64,000 bases of DNA from an uncultured Rhodospirillaceae bacterium. GTDB lineage: Bacteria > Pseudomonadota > Alphaproteobacteria > Azospirillales > Azospirillaceae. The stretch spans positions 137,439-201,438 of the forward strand of contig CALBDS010000059.1 in assembly GCA_937927415.1 (NCBI GenBank). The letters are read 5' to 3'. Under the pieces are notes generated by a model that was not told where the DNA came from, made no database searches, and was given only the letters and a program-made list of their open reading frames with translations. The position numbers and the translations under genes are program-made. Of the stretch, positions 23,410-31,658 are shown in pieces. The stretch's first letter is position 1, and every line of letters starts with the position of its first letter.

Positions 23410-24381
23410 TCAGCAGCCGTTGAGGGCCTTGATGCGTTCGATCAGCGGGGCGCCGTCGCGCTGCGTGACCGCCACCTCGGCGGTGCCGTCGCAGCGGCGC
23501 CCGCTGGCGTGGGTGTAGGTGTAGCGCACCTGCACCAGCCCCGGATCACGGGCGTGCAGCGCCACCACCCGCAAGGGATCGCGCATGGCGGCGTAATAGC
23601 GGGCAATGGCCCCCGGCTCATAGGCCCCGGCGTTGCGCTTTTCCGGGATCAGGGCGGTGTTGGCGGCCACCCCGTCGGCGCGGGACAGGGCGTCGTAGAA
23701 GGCGCGCACCACCTGCACCGGCGTCGCGGCGGAGACCGCAGGCGCGGGCCGCGGCGGGACGGCCATGGCCGCCGGGGTGACGGTGGCCGGGGCGGGCGGG
23801 GCGGCATGGACCGGAGCGTTGTGGACCGGGGCATTATGGGCCGGCGCCAGAGCGGTCGGTGCCGCCGTCCTTGGCGCCAGGGCAGTCGGGGGGGCGGCTG
23901 TCGCCGATGACGGCTTCGCCACCGACGGCGGAGCGGCCACGACCGGCTGGGCCAGCGTCGGTTGTGGGGCCACGGGCCGCGGGGCCGAGGGGGCCGGGGC
24001 GGGGGGTGGCGGCACGGGCTTCACCGACGCCTGTTTCACCGCGTTTTCTTTTGCCGCGTTTTCTTTCACCGGGGCTGCCGGTGGTTGCACCGCGGCCGTC
24101 TGGGCGGCGGGGGCCGGAGCGGGTGCCGGGGCAAGAGCGACCGGCGCCCCCACCCCGGCGGTGGCCAGGGGGGTGCCACGCGGGGCGCGGGGGCCGCGGT
24201 AGCAGTCATCCCGCTCGGCGGCGGTCTTCAGCGGCTCGCAGCGTTCCACCCGCTCCACACAGGACCGGCGCAGGCCCTCGTCGAGGATCTTCTCACACGA
24301 GGGGGGAGCGGCAAACGCCGGGGCTGCCGCCGCGGTTGCGGCCGCGGCGGCAAGGAAAGCCGGAATCAGGGGGATGCGCAT
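23410..24381 (-). CDS. secreted Ala/Pro-rich protein with C-terminal NTF2-like domain
   Basis: A 323-residue exported protein. A signal peptide (about 1-24, ending AFAAP) is followed by a short Cys-containing region (CEKILDEGLRRSCVERVERC and a further Cys), likely with disulfides. Then comes a ~150-residue low-complexity stretch rich in Ala, Pro and Val, with the small repeat AHNAPVHNAPVHA. The C-terminal ~105 residues (VQVVRAFYDALSRADG onward) look like an NTF2-like alpha+beta domain and end in Cys. The low-complexity part suggests a wall-spanning linker. Function unknown. Confidence 0.75.
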   Translation of the reverse strand: MRIPLIPAFLAAAAATAAAAPAFAAPPSCEKILDEGLRRSCVERVERCEPLKTAAERDDCYRGPRAPRGTPLATAGVGAPVALAPAPAPAPAAQTAAVQPPAAPVKENAAKENAVKQASVKPVPPPPAPAPSAPRPVAPQPTLAQPVVAAPPSVAKPSSATAAPPTALAPRTAAPTALAPAHNAPVHNAPVHAAPPAPATVTPAAMAVPPRPAPAVSAATPVQVVRAFYDALSRADGVAANTALIPEKRNAGAYEPGAIARYYAAMRDPLRVVALHARDPGLVQVRYTYTHASGRRCDGTAEVAVTQRDGAPLIERIKALNGC

Positions 24382-24420
24382 GGCGGAAACAGGGGTGTCC
24401 TGAAGAGAGGGGGGAGCGGA

Positions 24421-24603
24421 TCAATTATGGGCTTCGAGCCGCTCCAAATAAAGCAGCAAAGCCGGGTAGAGCGGATGCCCCTTCCCGGCCACCCGTTGGC
24501 AGTAACGCTTGCCGGCGCCGGTTGCGATCCAGGCGTCGAACTCGCCGCGGCTGCGCTTTTCCATGACCATACGGTCGATCTTATCGAAGATTTTGTGAGT
24601 CAT
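24421..24603 (-). CDS. small basic protein, 60 residues, unknown function
   Basis: Encodes 60 residues beginning MTHKIFDKIDRMVMEKRSRG and containing FDAWIATGAGKRYCQRV and LYPALLLYLERLEAHN. It is net basic with a likely two-helix layout and one cysteine. The composition and codon use are those of a real gene, and the next upstream start codons would add an unnatural Ser/His-rich leader. The 150 bases between it and the HNH gene show no other coding signal. No family recognised. Confidence 0.6.
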   Translation of the reverse strand: MTHKIFDKIDRMVMEKRSRGEFDAWIATGAGKRYCQRVAGKGHPLYPALLLYLERLEAHN

Positions 24604-24752
24604 CACGATGCCTTGCCTAAATACGCCAGGCGAAGCGCCGGTCCGTATGGAACGGCCCATCGTCTTGACTGTGATGCTATGACTATGGGGTCTGGCGGGC
24701 GGTTTGTGATGCGCGCTGTCGGCATGGCTTTCATGTTGCGGTGCACAATCAC

Positions 24753-25547
24753 TTACCCCTTGGCCCTGCTGCACTTTTGCAACAGTGTGTCCACGGCCTG
24801 ATGTTCCCGCGGGTCGAGGGTCAGGGACCAGTGGTGCTTCACCTCGATCCAGGCGGCGATGTAGGGGCAGACGGCGCCGTCGTCGGGGGGCAGCCAGTCT
24901 TCCGGCCCCTTGGCGCCCTTGGAACGGTTGGCGGTGGCCGATACCACCACCAGCGTGTTGGGATCGGTCAGATCGTTGGCATAGGCGGACTTGCGCTCCC
25001 GGCTCCAGCGGGCGCCGCCGCTGTTGTGCGCCTCTTCCAGCGGGACGCGGTGGTCGATGTCGAGATCGGCGGGCGTGCGGACCTCCTCGCCCGTATAGGC
25101 GTCGTGCCAGCGTCCGAACACGACATAGCAGCCGTCACGGGACAGGCGCGGCGGGTCCAGGCTGTCGCGGATCAGCACCTCGGTGCGGGTGGTGCGGCAG
25201 TTGCCGTTGCGGTCCAGCCAGTGGGGCCAGTCGTCCCGCTGGTAGCCGCGGGCGATCTCCGCCATGACCGGCAGGGCGTTGAACTGGGCCTGGACCTCGG
25301 CCCAGTCGATGGTGCCGGCGGTCAGGCGGCGGGGGCGCCGCCACGGTTCGTCCGCTTCGAAATCGGGGATCACCCATTCGGACAGCAGCGTCAGCCCGCG
25401 TTTCAGGGTTCCGCGGGGCAGCCAATGGTAATGCTCCAGCGCCCAGACGACGGCGATCAGCAGCAGCAGGTTGAGAAGCACCCGCCGGCCCAGCCGGCGC
25501 AGGCGGGCGGTCAGGGTGGACAGGCGGTGGGAGAGGGAAAAAGCCAT
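24753..25547 (-). CDS. membrane-anchored HNH endonuclease-family protein
   Basis: A 264-residue protein. A basic N-terminus is followed by one membrane helix (VLLNLLLLIAVVWALEHY, about residues 23-41). The remainder, presumably periplasmic, contains the nuclease motif DLDIDHRVPLEEAHNSGG (about 163-180), then KSAYANDLTDPNTLVVV and TANRSKGAKGPEDWLPP, as in the HNH/DUF1524 family. The His of DIDH and the following Asn/His cluster are intact, so it should be catalytic. Related proteins are often secreted nucleases. Start at 25547 places the helix at the N-terminus. Confidence 0.8.
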   Translation of the reverse strand: MAFSLSHRLSTLTARLRRLGRRVLLNLLLLIAVVWALEHYHWLPRGTLKRGLTLLSEWVIPDFEADEPWRRPRRLTAGTIDWAEVQAQFNALPVMAEIARGYQRDDWPHWLDRNGNCRTTRTEVLIRDSLDPPRLSRDGCYVVFGRWHDAYTGEEVRTPADLDIDHRVPLEEAHNSGGARWSRERKSAYANDLTDPNTLVVVSATANRSKGAKGPEDWLPPDDGAVCPYIAAWIEVKHHWSLTLDPREHQAVDTLLQKCSRAKG

Positions 25548-25701
25548 AAACCGGATCGGGGAAGGAGGGGCAAGCACCGAGTCGGGACGGCCTCATCCAT
25601 GCTGCATCGCACCTTCGCATCGCGGCATGGCAGTGGGCTTCATCCAAAGAGGTGGTTCCGGCGACATTGCGCCGCGGATGACCGATTTTTCCAGCGTTGT
25701 C

Positions 25702-25739
25702 ATACGCCTGGGGCTTTTTCCCTGTCTGCGGAGGCGTAT
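25702..25739. repeat. 8-bp inverted repeat upstream of hydrogenase operon
   Basis: ATACGCCT at 25702-25709 and its exact complement AGGCGTAT at 25732-25739, 22 bases apart, 43 bases before the start of the hydrogenase beta gene. It contains a T-run (25714-25719) between the arms. It could be an operator pair for a dimeric regulator or a leader hairpin. Confidence 0.4.
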
Positions 25740-25781
25740 AGTCGGGGGCGTCGGGCCGATTGCGGAAGGACTCATTCGTCC

Positions 25782-26984
25782 ATGGACAGCAACGACAACA
25801 GCAACGGCACGCGCCACACCGTGCGGCGGCTGGACCGGAACGGGCTGGATGCCCTGACCGCAGCCCTGCAGGCGGACGGGCGGATGGTCATCGGCCCCCG
25901 CGTGCGCGACGGCGCCATCGTTTACGACCCGCTGGACGGGGCCGGCGATCTGCCGTGGGGCTTGATCGACGAGCAGGACGGCGGACGTTACCGGCTGGTG
26001 CCGGGACCGGACAACGCCGCCTTCGCCCATGTGGTGGGGCCGCAGAGCTGGAAGAAATACCTGTATCCCGCGCGTCAGACGCTGTGGCGCGGCCGGCGCG
26101 ACGGCCCCCGCTTTTCGGTGGAGGTGCCGGCGGAACCGACGCCGCGCACCGCCTTCATCGGTGTGCGGGCGTGCGAGCTGGCGGCCATGGCGGTGCAGGA
26201 CCGGGTGTTCGGCGTGCGCGCCCACAGCGGGCAATCGGTGGGGCAGCAGCAATACACCGACACCGGCTATGCCGCCCGGCGGGCCGCGGCCTTCATCGTC
26301 GCCGTCAACTGTTCGCGGGCGGGCGGCACCTGTTTCTGTGCCAGCATGGGCACCGGGCCGAAGGCCGAATCCGGCTACGACATTGTGCTGACCGAACTCA
26401 GCGACGGCGGCGAATCGGTGTTCGTGGCCGAGGGCGGCAGCGAGGCCGGGTGGGCGCTGCTGGACAGGCTCGACGCCGTGCCCGCCGGCGACGGCGACAT
26501 CCGGGCGGCGGAACGGGTGGTGGACGCCACCCGCGCCCACATGGGCCGCGCCATGGTGCCGGGGGTGAACCGGCTGCTGGCTGAGAATCTGGAACACCCG
26601 CAATGGGATGCGGTGGCGTCGCGCTGTCTGTCGTGCGCCAACTGCACCATGGTCTGCCCCACCTGTTTCTGCACCACGGTGGAGGACACCACCGACCTGA
26701 CGGGCGAGCATGTGGAGCGGTGGCGGCGGTGGGATTCCTGCTTCACCGTCGATTTCTCCTACATCCACGGCGGCAGCATCCGACAGGGCGGCGCGTCCCG
26801 CTACCGGCAATGGATGACCCACAAGCTGTCCCACTGGCACGACCAGTTCGGCACCTCCGGCTGTACGGGCTGCGGCCGATGCATCACCTGGTGCCCGGTG
26901 GGGATTGACATCACCGAAGAAGCCCGCGCCATCCATGATGATTGCCATCGCACGGATGACGCCGGGACGGGCAGGGGAGGATAA
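25782..26984 (+). CDS. hyhB: group 3b-type [NiFe] hydrogenase/sulfhydrogenase beta subunit (4Fe-4S)
   Basis: A 400-residue iron-sulfur subunit. The N-terminal ~280 residues include RTAFIGVRACELAAMAVQDRV and a Cys pair in AGGTCFCASMG. The C-terminal part carries two cluster-binding motifs, CLSCANCTMVCPTCFC (about residue 285) and CTGCGRCITWCP (about residue 365). The same layout is seen in the beta subunit (HyhB/HydB) of heterotetrameric NAD(P)-linked hydrogenases, which passes electrons between the small subunit and the flavin subunit. The gene starts the operon hyhB, cNMP-binding protein, hyhG, hyhS, hyhL, with gaps below 31 bases. It should be cytoplasmic. Start at 25782 has AAGGA 11 bases ahead. 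Confidence 0.85.
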   Translation: MDSNDNSNGTRHTVRRLDRNGLDALTAALQADGRMVIGPRVRDGAIVYDPLDGAGDLPWGLIDEQDGGRYRLVPGPDNAAFAHVVGPQSWKKYLYPARQTLWRGRRDGPRFSVEVPAEPTPRTAFIGVRACELAAMAVQDRVFGVRAHSGQSVGQQQYTDTGYAARRAAAFIVAVNCSRAGGTCFCASMGTGPKAESGYDIVLTELSDGGESVFVAEGGSEAGWALLDRLDAVPAGDGDIRAAERVVDATRAHMGRAMVPGVNRLLAENLEHPQWDAVASRCLSCANCTMVCPTCFCTTVEDTTDLTGEHVERWRRWDSCFTVDFSYIHGGSIRQGGASRYRQWMTHKLSHWHDQFGTSGCTGCGRCITWCPVGIDITEEARAIHDDCHRTDDAGTGRGG

Positions 26985-26986
26985 CC

Positions 26987-27463
26987 ATGGTCGCCATCGA
27001 AGGTCTGGGCCGGTTGCTGGCCGAACACCCGTTCTTCACCGACATGCAGCCCGACACCCGCGAGATCGTGGTCGGCTGCTGCGCCAACGCCCATTACCGC
27101 CCCGGCGAATTCCTGTTCAAGGAAGGGGGCAAGGCCGATCATTTCTACCTGATCCGTCAGGGCACGGTGGGGGTGGAGGTGCATGTGCCCGGCCGCCCCG
27201 GCGTGGTGGTGGAAACCATCGGCGAGGGGGATATCATCGGCTGGTCGTGGCTGGTGCCGCCCTACACATGGTCGTTCGACGCCCGCGCCATGGATCAGGT
27301 GCGCGCCATCACCATCGATGGTGCCTGTCTGCGCACCAAGCTGGAGGCCAACCACGAGCTGGGATACGAGCTGTACAAGCGGTTCATCCCCATCATGGGC
27401 CGCCGCATCGCCGAGGCGCGGTTGCGCATCGTGGAACTGACCACCGAACCCAGCCGCGACTGA
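26987..27463 (+). CDS. single-domain cyclic-nucleotide-binding protein in hydrogenase operon
   Basis: A 158-residue protein that is almost entirely one cNMP-binding (Crp-type) domain: YRPGEFLFKEGGKADHFYLI, the glycine-rich hairpin, and ETIGEGDIIGWSWLVPPYTWSFDARA where the phosphate-binding cassette lies. The canonical RA pair is partly kept (DARA). No helix-turn-helix follows, so it is not a DNA-binding Crp/Fnr regulator. It sits two bases after hyhB and 30 bases before hyhG, inside the operon. I infer that it binds a hydrogenase subunit and tunes activity or assembly in response to a small ligand. Confidence 0.8.
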   Translation: MVAIEGLGRLLAEHPFFTDMQPDTREIVVGCCANAHYRPGEFLFKEGGKADHFYLIRQGTVGVEVHVPGRPGVVVETIGEGDIIGWSWLVPPYTWSFDARAMDQVRAITIDGACLRTKLEANHELGYELYKRFIPIMGRRIAEARLRIVELTTEPSRD

Positions 27464-27493
27464 CGCCGGTTTTCCCGATACGGAGTTGACCCT

Positions 27494-28351
27494 ATGGACG
27501 GAGCCTTGCTTCCCCGTCCCGCCCCGGCGGACGACCCGATGGTCCCCCGCACCTTCCGTATCGAACGGCGGGTGGCGGAGGTGGACGGGTGCTTCACCCT
27601 GACCCTGAAAGCCACCGACGGGCGGCCCTTCGCCTTCCAGCCGGGGCAGTTCAACATGCTCTACGTCTTCGGCGTGGGGGAGGTGGCGATTTCCGTGTCC
27701 GGCGACTGCCGCGACCTCAACACCCTGACCCACACCATCCGCGAGGTGGGAACCGTCACCCGCGCCATGGCCAGGCTGCGTCCCGGTGACGTGATCGGCG
27801 TGCGCGGCCCCTTCGGCCGCCCCTGGCCCATCGAAGAGGCGTACGGCAACGACATCCTGTTCGTTACCGGCACCGTGGGGCTGGCCCCGCTGCGCCCGCT
27901 GATCTTCGAGGTGCTGAACCGGCGCGAGCATTTCGGCAAGGTGGTGATCTGCTACGGTTCCCGCGGGACCCACGACATTCTTTATGAAAAGCAGTTGCAC
28001 CAATGGCGGGGCCGGTTCGACCTGCAGGTCCATGTGACGGTGCATTCGGCCCCCAGCGGCTACCGCGGGCGGGTGGGCAGTGTGGCCAATCTGGTGAAGA
28101 TCGCCCGTTTCGACCCCGAGCACACCACCGCCTATGTCTGCCGGTCGGAAACCATGACCCGCCCGGCGGTGCAGGCGCTGCACGACCGCGGCATCACCTC
28201 CGACCGCATCTATGTGACGCTGGAACGCAACATGAAATGCGGTGTCGGCTTCTGCGGCCATTGCCAGATGGGGCCGTCGTTCATGTGCAAGGACGGGCCG
28301 GTCTACCGCTACGACACCATCGAAGACATCTTCACCGTGCGGGAGCTGTGA
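27494..28351 (+). CDS. hyhG: group 3b-type hydrogenase gamma subunit, FAD/NAD(P)-binding
   Basis: A 285-residue ferredoxin-NADP reductase-type subunit. The FAD-binding segment is FAFQPGQFNMLYVFG, the NAD(P) segment is VTGTVGLAPLRPLI, followed by ICYGSRGTHDILYEKQL. The C-terminal part has the 2Fe-2S motif C-x4-C-x2-C-x7-C in KCGVGFCGHCQMGPSFMC. It exchanges electrons between NAD(P)H and the iron-sulfur chain of the hydrogenase. The gene is followed two bases later by the small-subunit gene. Confidence 0.88.
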   Translation: MDGALLPRPAPADDPMVPRTFRIERRVAEVDGCFTLTLKATDGRPFAFQPGQFNMLYVFGVGEVAISVSGDCRDLNTLTHTIREVGTVTRAMARLRPGDVIGVRGPFGRPWPIEEAYGNDILFVTGTVGLAPLRPLIFEVLNRREHFGKVVICYGSRGTHDILYEKQLHQWRGRFDLQVHVTVHSAPSGYRGRVGSVANLVKIARFDPEHTTAYVCRSETMTRPAVQALHDRGITSDRIYVTLERNMKCGVGFCGHCQMGPSFMCKDGPVYRYDTIEDIFTVREL

Positions 28352-28353
28352 CC

Positions 28354-29169
28354 ATGGCGGCTGTTCAGACAAAGCCCCGGCGCCGGCCCAAGCTGGCGGT
28401 GTGGAAATTCTCCTCCTGCGACGGCTGCCAGTTGTCGCTGCTGGATTGCGAGGACGAGTTGCTGGCGGTGGCCGAGGCGGTGGAAATCGCCTATTTCCTG
28501 GAAGCCACCCGCGCGGAGATCGCCGGACCCTATGACGTATCCCTGGTGGAAGGGTCCATCGGCACGCTTCACGACGCCGAGCGGATCAAGATGATCCGCA
28601 AACAGTCGAAGGTGCTCATCACCATCGGCGCCTGTGCGACGGCCGGGGGCATCCAGGCCCTGCGCAATTTCCGCGACGTGGACGGTTTCATCCGCGCGGT
28701 CTATGCCCGGCCCGACTTCATCGACACGCTGGCAACATCCACCGCCATCCAGGACCATGTGAAGGTCGATTTCGAACTGCGCGGCTGTCCCATCAACAAG
28801 GAACAGTTGCTGGAGGTGCTGAACGCCTTCCTCAACCACCGCCGTCCGGTGGTGCCGCCCATGAGCCAGTGCATCGAATGCAAGATGCACGGCACCGTCT
28901 GCGTCATGGTCGCGCACGGCACGCCGTGCCTGGGGCCGGTGACACAGGCCGGGTGCGGCAACCTGTGTCCCGGTCATGACCGCGGCTGTTACGGCTGCTT
29001 CGGGCCGAAGGAAACCCCCAATGTGGCGGCCCTGACCAAGCAGTTCGCGGCCCTGGGCTGGACCGACGCGGCCATCGCCAACGCGCTGCGGTCGTTCAAC
29101 GCCAACGCCGAACCCTTCCGGGCGGAGGCGCAGCACCGCGAAACCCCATCCCAGCGGGTGCCGTCATGA
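28354..29169 (+). CDS. hyhS: group 3b-type hydrogenase small (delta) subunit
   Basis: A 271-residue [NiFe]-hydrogenase small subunit without the Tat signal of uptake enzymes, so it is cytoplasmic. Proximal-cluster ligands are in SSCDGCQLSLLD, TIGACATAGG and ELRGCPINKEQ. Further cysteines (CIECKMHGTVC, GCGNLCPGHDRGCYGCFG) bind two more clusters. The last ~40 residues carry no recognised motif. The stop overlaps the large-subunit ATG by four bases. It relays electrons from the Ni-Fe site toward HyhB/HyhG. Confidence 0.9.
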   Translation: MAAVQTKPRRRPKLAVWKFSSCDGCQLSLLDCEDELLAVAEAVEIAYFLEATRAEIAGPYDVSLVEGSIGTLHDAERIKMIRKQSKVLITIGACATAGGIQALRNFRDVDGFIRAVYARPDFIDTLATSTAIQDHVKVDFELRGCPINKEQLLEVLNAFLNHRRPVVPPMSQCIECKMHGTVCVMVAHGTPCLGPVTQAGCGNLCPGHDRGCYGCFGPKETPNVAALTKQFAALGWTDAAIANALRSFNANAEPFRAEAQHRETPSQRVPS

Positions 29170-30482
29170 CCATGACCGAAACCGCCAAGTCCGCATCCCG
29201 CACCATCAAGGTGGACGCCCTCGCCCGTGTGGAGGGGGAGGGAGCGTTGACCGTGCGCGTGAAGAACGGCGTCATCCAGGATGTGAAGTTCCGCATCTTC
29301 GAGCCGCCGCGCTTTTTCGAGGCGCTGCTGGTGGGCCGTCCGCTGACGGATGCGCCGGACATCACCTCGCGCATCTGCGGCATTTGCCCGGTGGCCTACA
29401 TCACCGGCTCGTCCCAGGCGATGGAGGATGCGCTCGGCGTCGATGTCGGCGACGGCATCCGCCGGCTGCGCCGGCTGATGTATTGCGGGGAATGGATCGA
29501 AAGCCACGTGCTGCACGCCTATTTGCTGCACGCCCCCGATTTCTACGGGCTGGAGGATTCGATCCAACTGGCCCGCAAGGCGCCGGGAGTGGTGGAGCGG
29601 GCGCTGCGGCTGAAGAAGCTGGGCAACCGGATTCTGGAGGTGATCGGCGGCCGGGCCGTCCATCCGGTCAACACGCGGGTCGGCGGCTTCTACAAATCCC
29701 CGGCCAAGGCCGCGGTGCGCAGCCTGATCGAGCCGCTGAAGCAGGCGGTGGAGGATTCCCTGGAAACCGTCCGCCTGTTCGCCGGGCTGGAGTTTCCCGA
29801 TTTCGAGCCGGACTATACCTTCGTTGCACTCCACCACGGCACCGATTACCCCATCGAACGCGGGCGGATCGTGTCGAACCGCGGGATGGACATCGCGGTC
29901 AGCGAGTTCGAGCAGCATTTCGACGAAGAGCATGTGGCTCATTCCAACGCGCTGCATGGGGTGATGACCGACGGGTCCGGCCCCTACATGGTGGGGCCGC
30001 TGGCCCGCTACGCCCTCAACCACGCGCAACTGTCGCCGCTGGCGCGGGATGCGGCGACCGGGGCCGGGCTGGGGCCGGTGGTGCGCAACCCCTACAAGAG
30101 CATCATCGTGCGGGCGGTGGAAACCCTCTACGCCTGCGAAGAGGCCCTGAAACTGGCCGAGGCGTACGAGGAACTGGTGGTCCCCGCCATCGACCTGCCG
30201 TTCCGGGCCGGATCGGGGACCGGCTGCACCGAGGCGCCGCGGGGCATCTGCTGGCACGGCTACAGCGTGGATGCCGACGGGAAGATCACCGCCGCCCGCA
30301 TCGTCCCCCCCACCTCGCAGAACCAGAAGCAGATCGAGGCCGATTTGCGGGCGGTGGTGCAGGACAATCTGCATCTGCCCGACGACAAGCTGAAATGGCG
30401 CTGCGAGCAGACCATCCGGAATTACGATCCGTGCATCTCCTGCGCCACCCATTTCCTGACGCTGACGGTGGAGCGGGAGTAA
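29166..30482 (+). CDS. hyhL: group 3b-type hydrogenase large (alpha) subunit
   Basis: A 438-residue catalytic subunit. The N-terminal nickel motif is RICGICPVAY (about 73-82), with Tyr where many hydrogenases have His. The C-terminal motif is DPCISCATH (about 421-429), with the four Ni/Fe cysteines intact. Only nine residues (FLTLTVERE) follow the C-terminal motif, instead of the usual ~15 or more that the maturation protease removes. This reaches group 3b-style lengths and may mean that little or no processing occurs. It produces or oxidises H2 with NAD(P)(H). No hyp maturation genes lie in the window. A good intrinsic terminator follows. Confidence 0.9.
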   Translation: MTMTETAKSASRTIKVDALARVEGEGALTVRVKNGVIQDVKFRIFEPPRFFEALLVGRPLTDAPDITSRICGICPVAYITGSSQAMEDALGVDVGDGIRRLRRLMYCGEWIESHVLHAYLLHAPDFYGLEDSIQLARKAPGVVERALRLKKLGNRILEVIGGRAVHPVNTRVGGFYKSPAKAAVRSLIEPLKQAVEDSLETVRLFAGLEFPDFEPDYTFVALHHGTDYPIERGRIVSNRGMDIAVSEFEQHFDEEHVAHSNALHGVMTDGSGPYMVGPLARYALNHAQLSPLARDAATGAGLGPVVRNPYKSIIVRAVETLYACEEALKLAEAYEELVVPAIDLPFRAGSGTGCTEAPRGICWHGYSVDADGKITAARIVPPTSQNQKQIEADLRAVVQDNLHLPDDKLKWRCEQTIRNYDPCISCATHFLTLTVERE

Positions 30483-30503
30483 GCGGGGGGCGCCCCCGAC
30501 CGG

Positions 30504-30540
30504 CCCGTTCGTACGGATGGTACGAACGGGCTGTTTTTTT
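30504..30540 (+). terminator. intrinsic terminator of the hydrogenase operon
   Basis: A 12-bp perfect stem (30504-30515 with 30521-30532, loop GGATG) followed by TGTTTTTT. The convergent SDR gene ends four bases beyond. Confidence 0.9.
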
Positions 30541-30543
30541 GCC

Positions 30544-31308
30544 TCAGGTCCGGGTGATGGACACCCCGCCATCGGCCACCAGGGCGGTTCCCGTGACGAA
30601 GCTGGCCGCGTCGGACGCCAGGAAGAGGGCGGCGCGGGCGATTTCCGCCGGTTCGGCGATGCGTTTCAGGGCGTGGATGCCCTCGACGAAGCGTTTGGCG
30701 TCCGGTGTCGGGGCCGCCGCTCGGCCCATGGGCGTGTCGGTCCCGCCCGGCAGCAGGGCGTTGGCACGGATCCCCTGCGGTCCGTATTCCGCCGCGATCA
30801 CCTGCATCAGCCCGACCACCCCCGCCTTGCTGGCGGCATAGGCGCCCATGCCGGGGAAACCGACGGCGTGGCCGACGAAGGTGGAGGTGAAGATCAGCGA
30901 CCCGCCGCCGTGGGCCAGCATCGCCGGAATCTGGTGCTTCGCCCCCAGAAAAGCCCCCGTCAGATTGACCGCCAGCACCGATTGCCAGGATGCCACCGTG
31001 ATGTCCGGCACCGGTGCGGCATCGCCCAGAACGCCGGCGTTGTTGAAGGCGATGTCGAGGCCGCCGAACCGCGCCACCGCGGTTTCCACCGCCGCCGCTG
31101 CCGTGGCTTCCTCCTGCACATCGCCCGCGACGGCCACCGCCTCGCCACCCTCGGCCGCGATTTCCCCGATCAACTGATCCAGGGCATCCCGGCGGCGGGC
31201 GACGGCCACCAGCTTTGCCCCTTCGCGCGCGAACAGCCGGGCCGCCTCGTACCCGATCCCCGAACTGGCTCCGGTCACGATGGCGACCTTTCCGGCAAGC
31301 TGTCTCAT
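30544..31308 (-). CDS. SDR-family oxidoreductase
   Basis: A 254-residue classical short-chain dehydrogenase with TGASSGIGYEAARL (nucleotide loop), ARR after strand 2 (favouring NADP+), FNNAG, and the catalytic Tyr-x3-Lys in GMGAYAASKAG with a Ser/Thr at FTSTFVGH. The C-terminal DAASFVTGTALVADGG is standard. The subfamily is similar to those active on glucose-type or secondary alcohol substrates, but no substrate can be named. It is a single gene, convergent with the hydrogenase operon, with a 350-base gene-free region on its upstream side. Confidence 0.85.
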   Translation of the reverse strand: MRQLAGKVAIVTGASSGIGYEAARLFAREGAKLVAVARRRDALDQLIGEIAAEGGEAVAVAGDVQEEATAAAAVETAVARFGGLDIAFNNAGVLGDAAPVPDITVASWQSVLAVNLTGAFLGAKHQIPAMLAHGGGSLIFTSTFVGHAVGFPGMGAYAASKAGVVGLMQVIAAEYGPQGIRANALLPGGTDTPMGRAAAPTPDAKRFVEGIHALKRIAEPAEIARAALFLASDAASFVTGTALVADGGVSITRT

Positions 31309-31658
31309 GTTCGTCTCCCTTCATCCTGAACCGCCGTGATCGGCGTGGGTACAGCGTGCCGGGGGAGGTGGGCTGCAACCACCCGTTTCATGCTGTCGTG
31401 GTCGGAAATCGGGAGCCGCGCCGAAAGAGTGTGGGATTGGGGGAAGCGACCACGCAGCCTCACGCCGGGCGTGGAAACTTTTTCTCGGAAAACAGCGGTG
31501 AAGGGAGCCGTATACAACGAATGCGATTATAAATTATTCGTATATTCCACATAAAACGCTGATTTAACGACATTCTTTCATTGCAGATAATCAGTTATCT
31601 GACGAATTAGTAGAAGCCTCACCTTTCGGCCATCGTCCATCCGGGCAGGGGGCGTTTT
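31309..31658. other. gene-free region between SDR and methyltransferase
   Basis: About 350 bases without a supported gene. The half near the methyltransferase (31510-31620) is strikingly AT-rich and carries a perfect inverted repeat at 31584-31601; it is the likely promoter region of the methyltransferase. The half next to the SDR holds its ribosome-binding region and nothing else I can identify. Confidence 0.6.
31584..31601. promoter_or_regulatory. inverted repeat, possible operator of the methyltransferase gene
   Basis: CAGATAA (31584-31590), a 4-base spacer, and its complement TTATCTG (31595-31601), in AT-rich DNA 58 bases upstream of the methyltransferase start. The size and spacing suit a dimeric repressor; the regulator is not identified. 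Confidence 0.4.

Noticed and set aside
25640..25781. Sigma-54 promoter or FNR site ahead of the hydrogenase operon
   Set aside because: TGG...TTGC elements are present, but the GG-to-GC spacing is wrong in every candidate, and no TTGAT-N4-ATCAA site is found.
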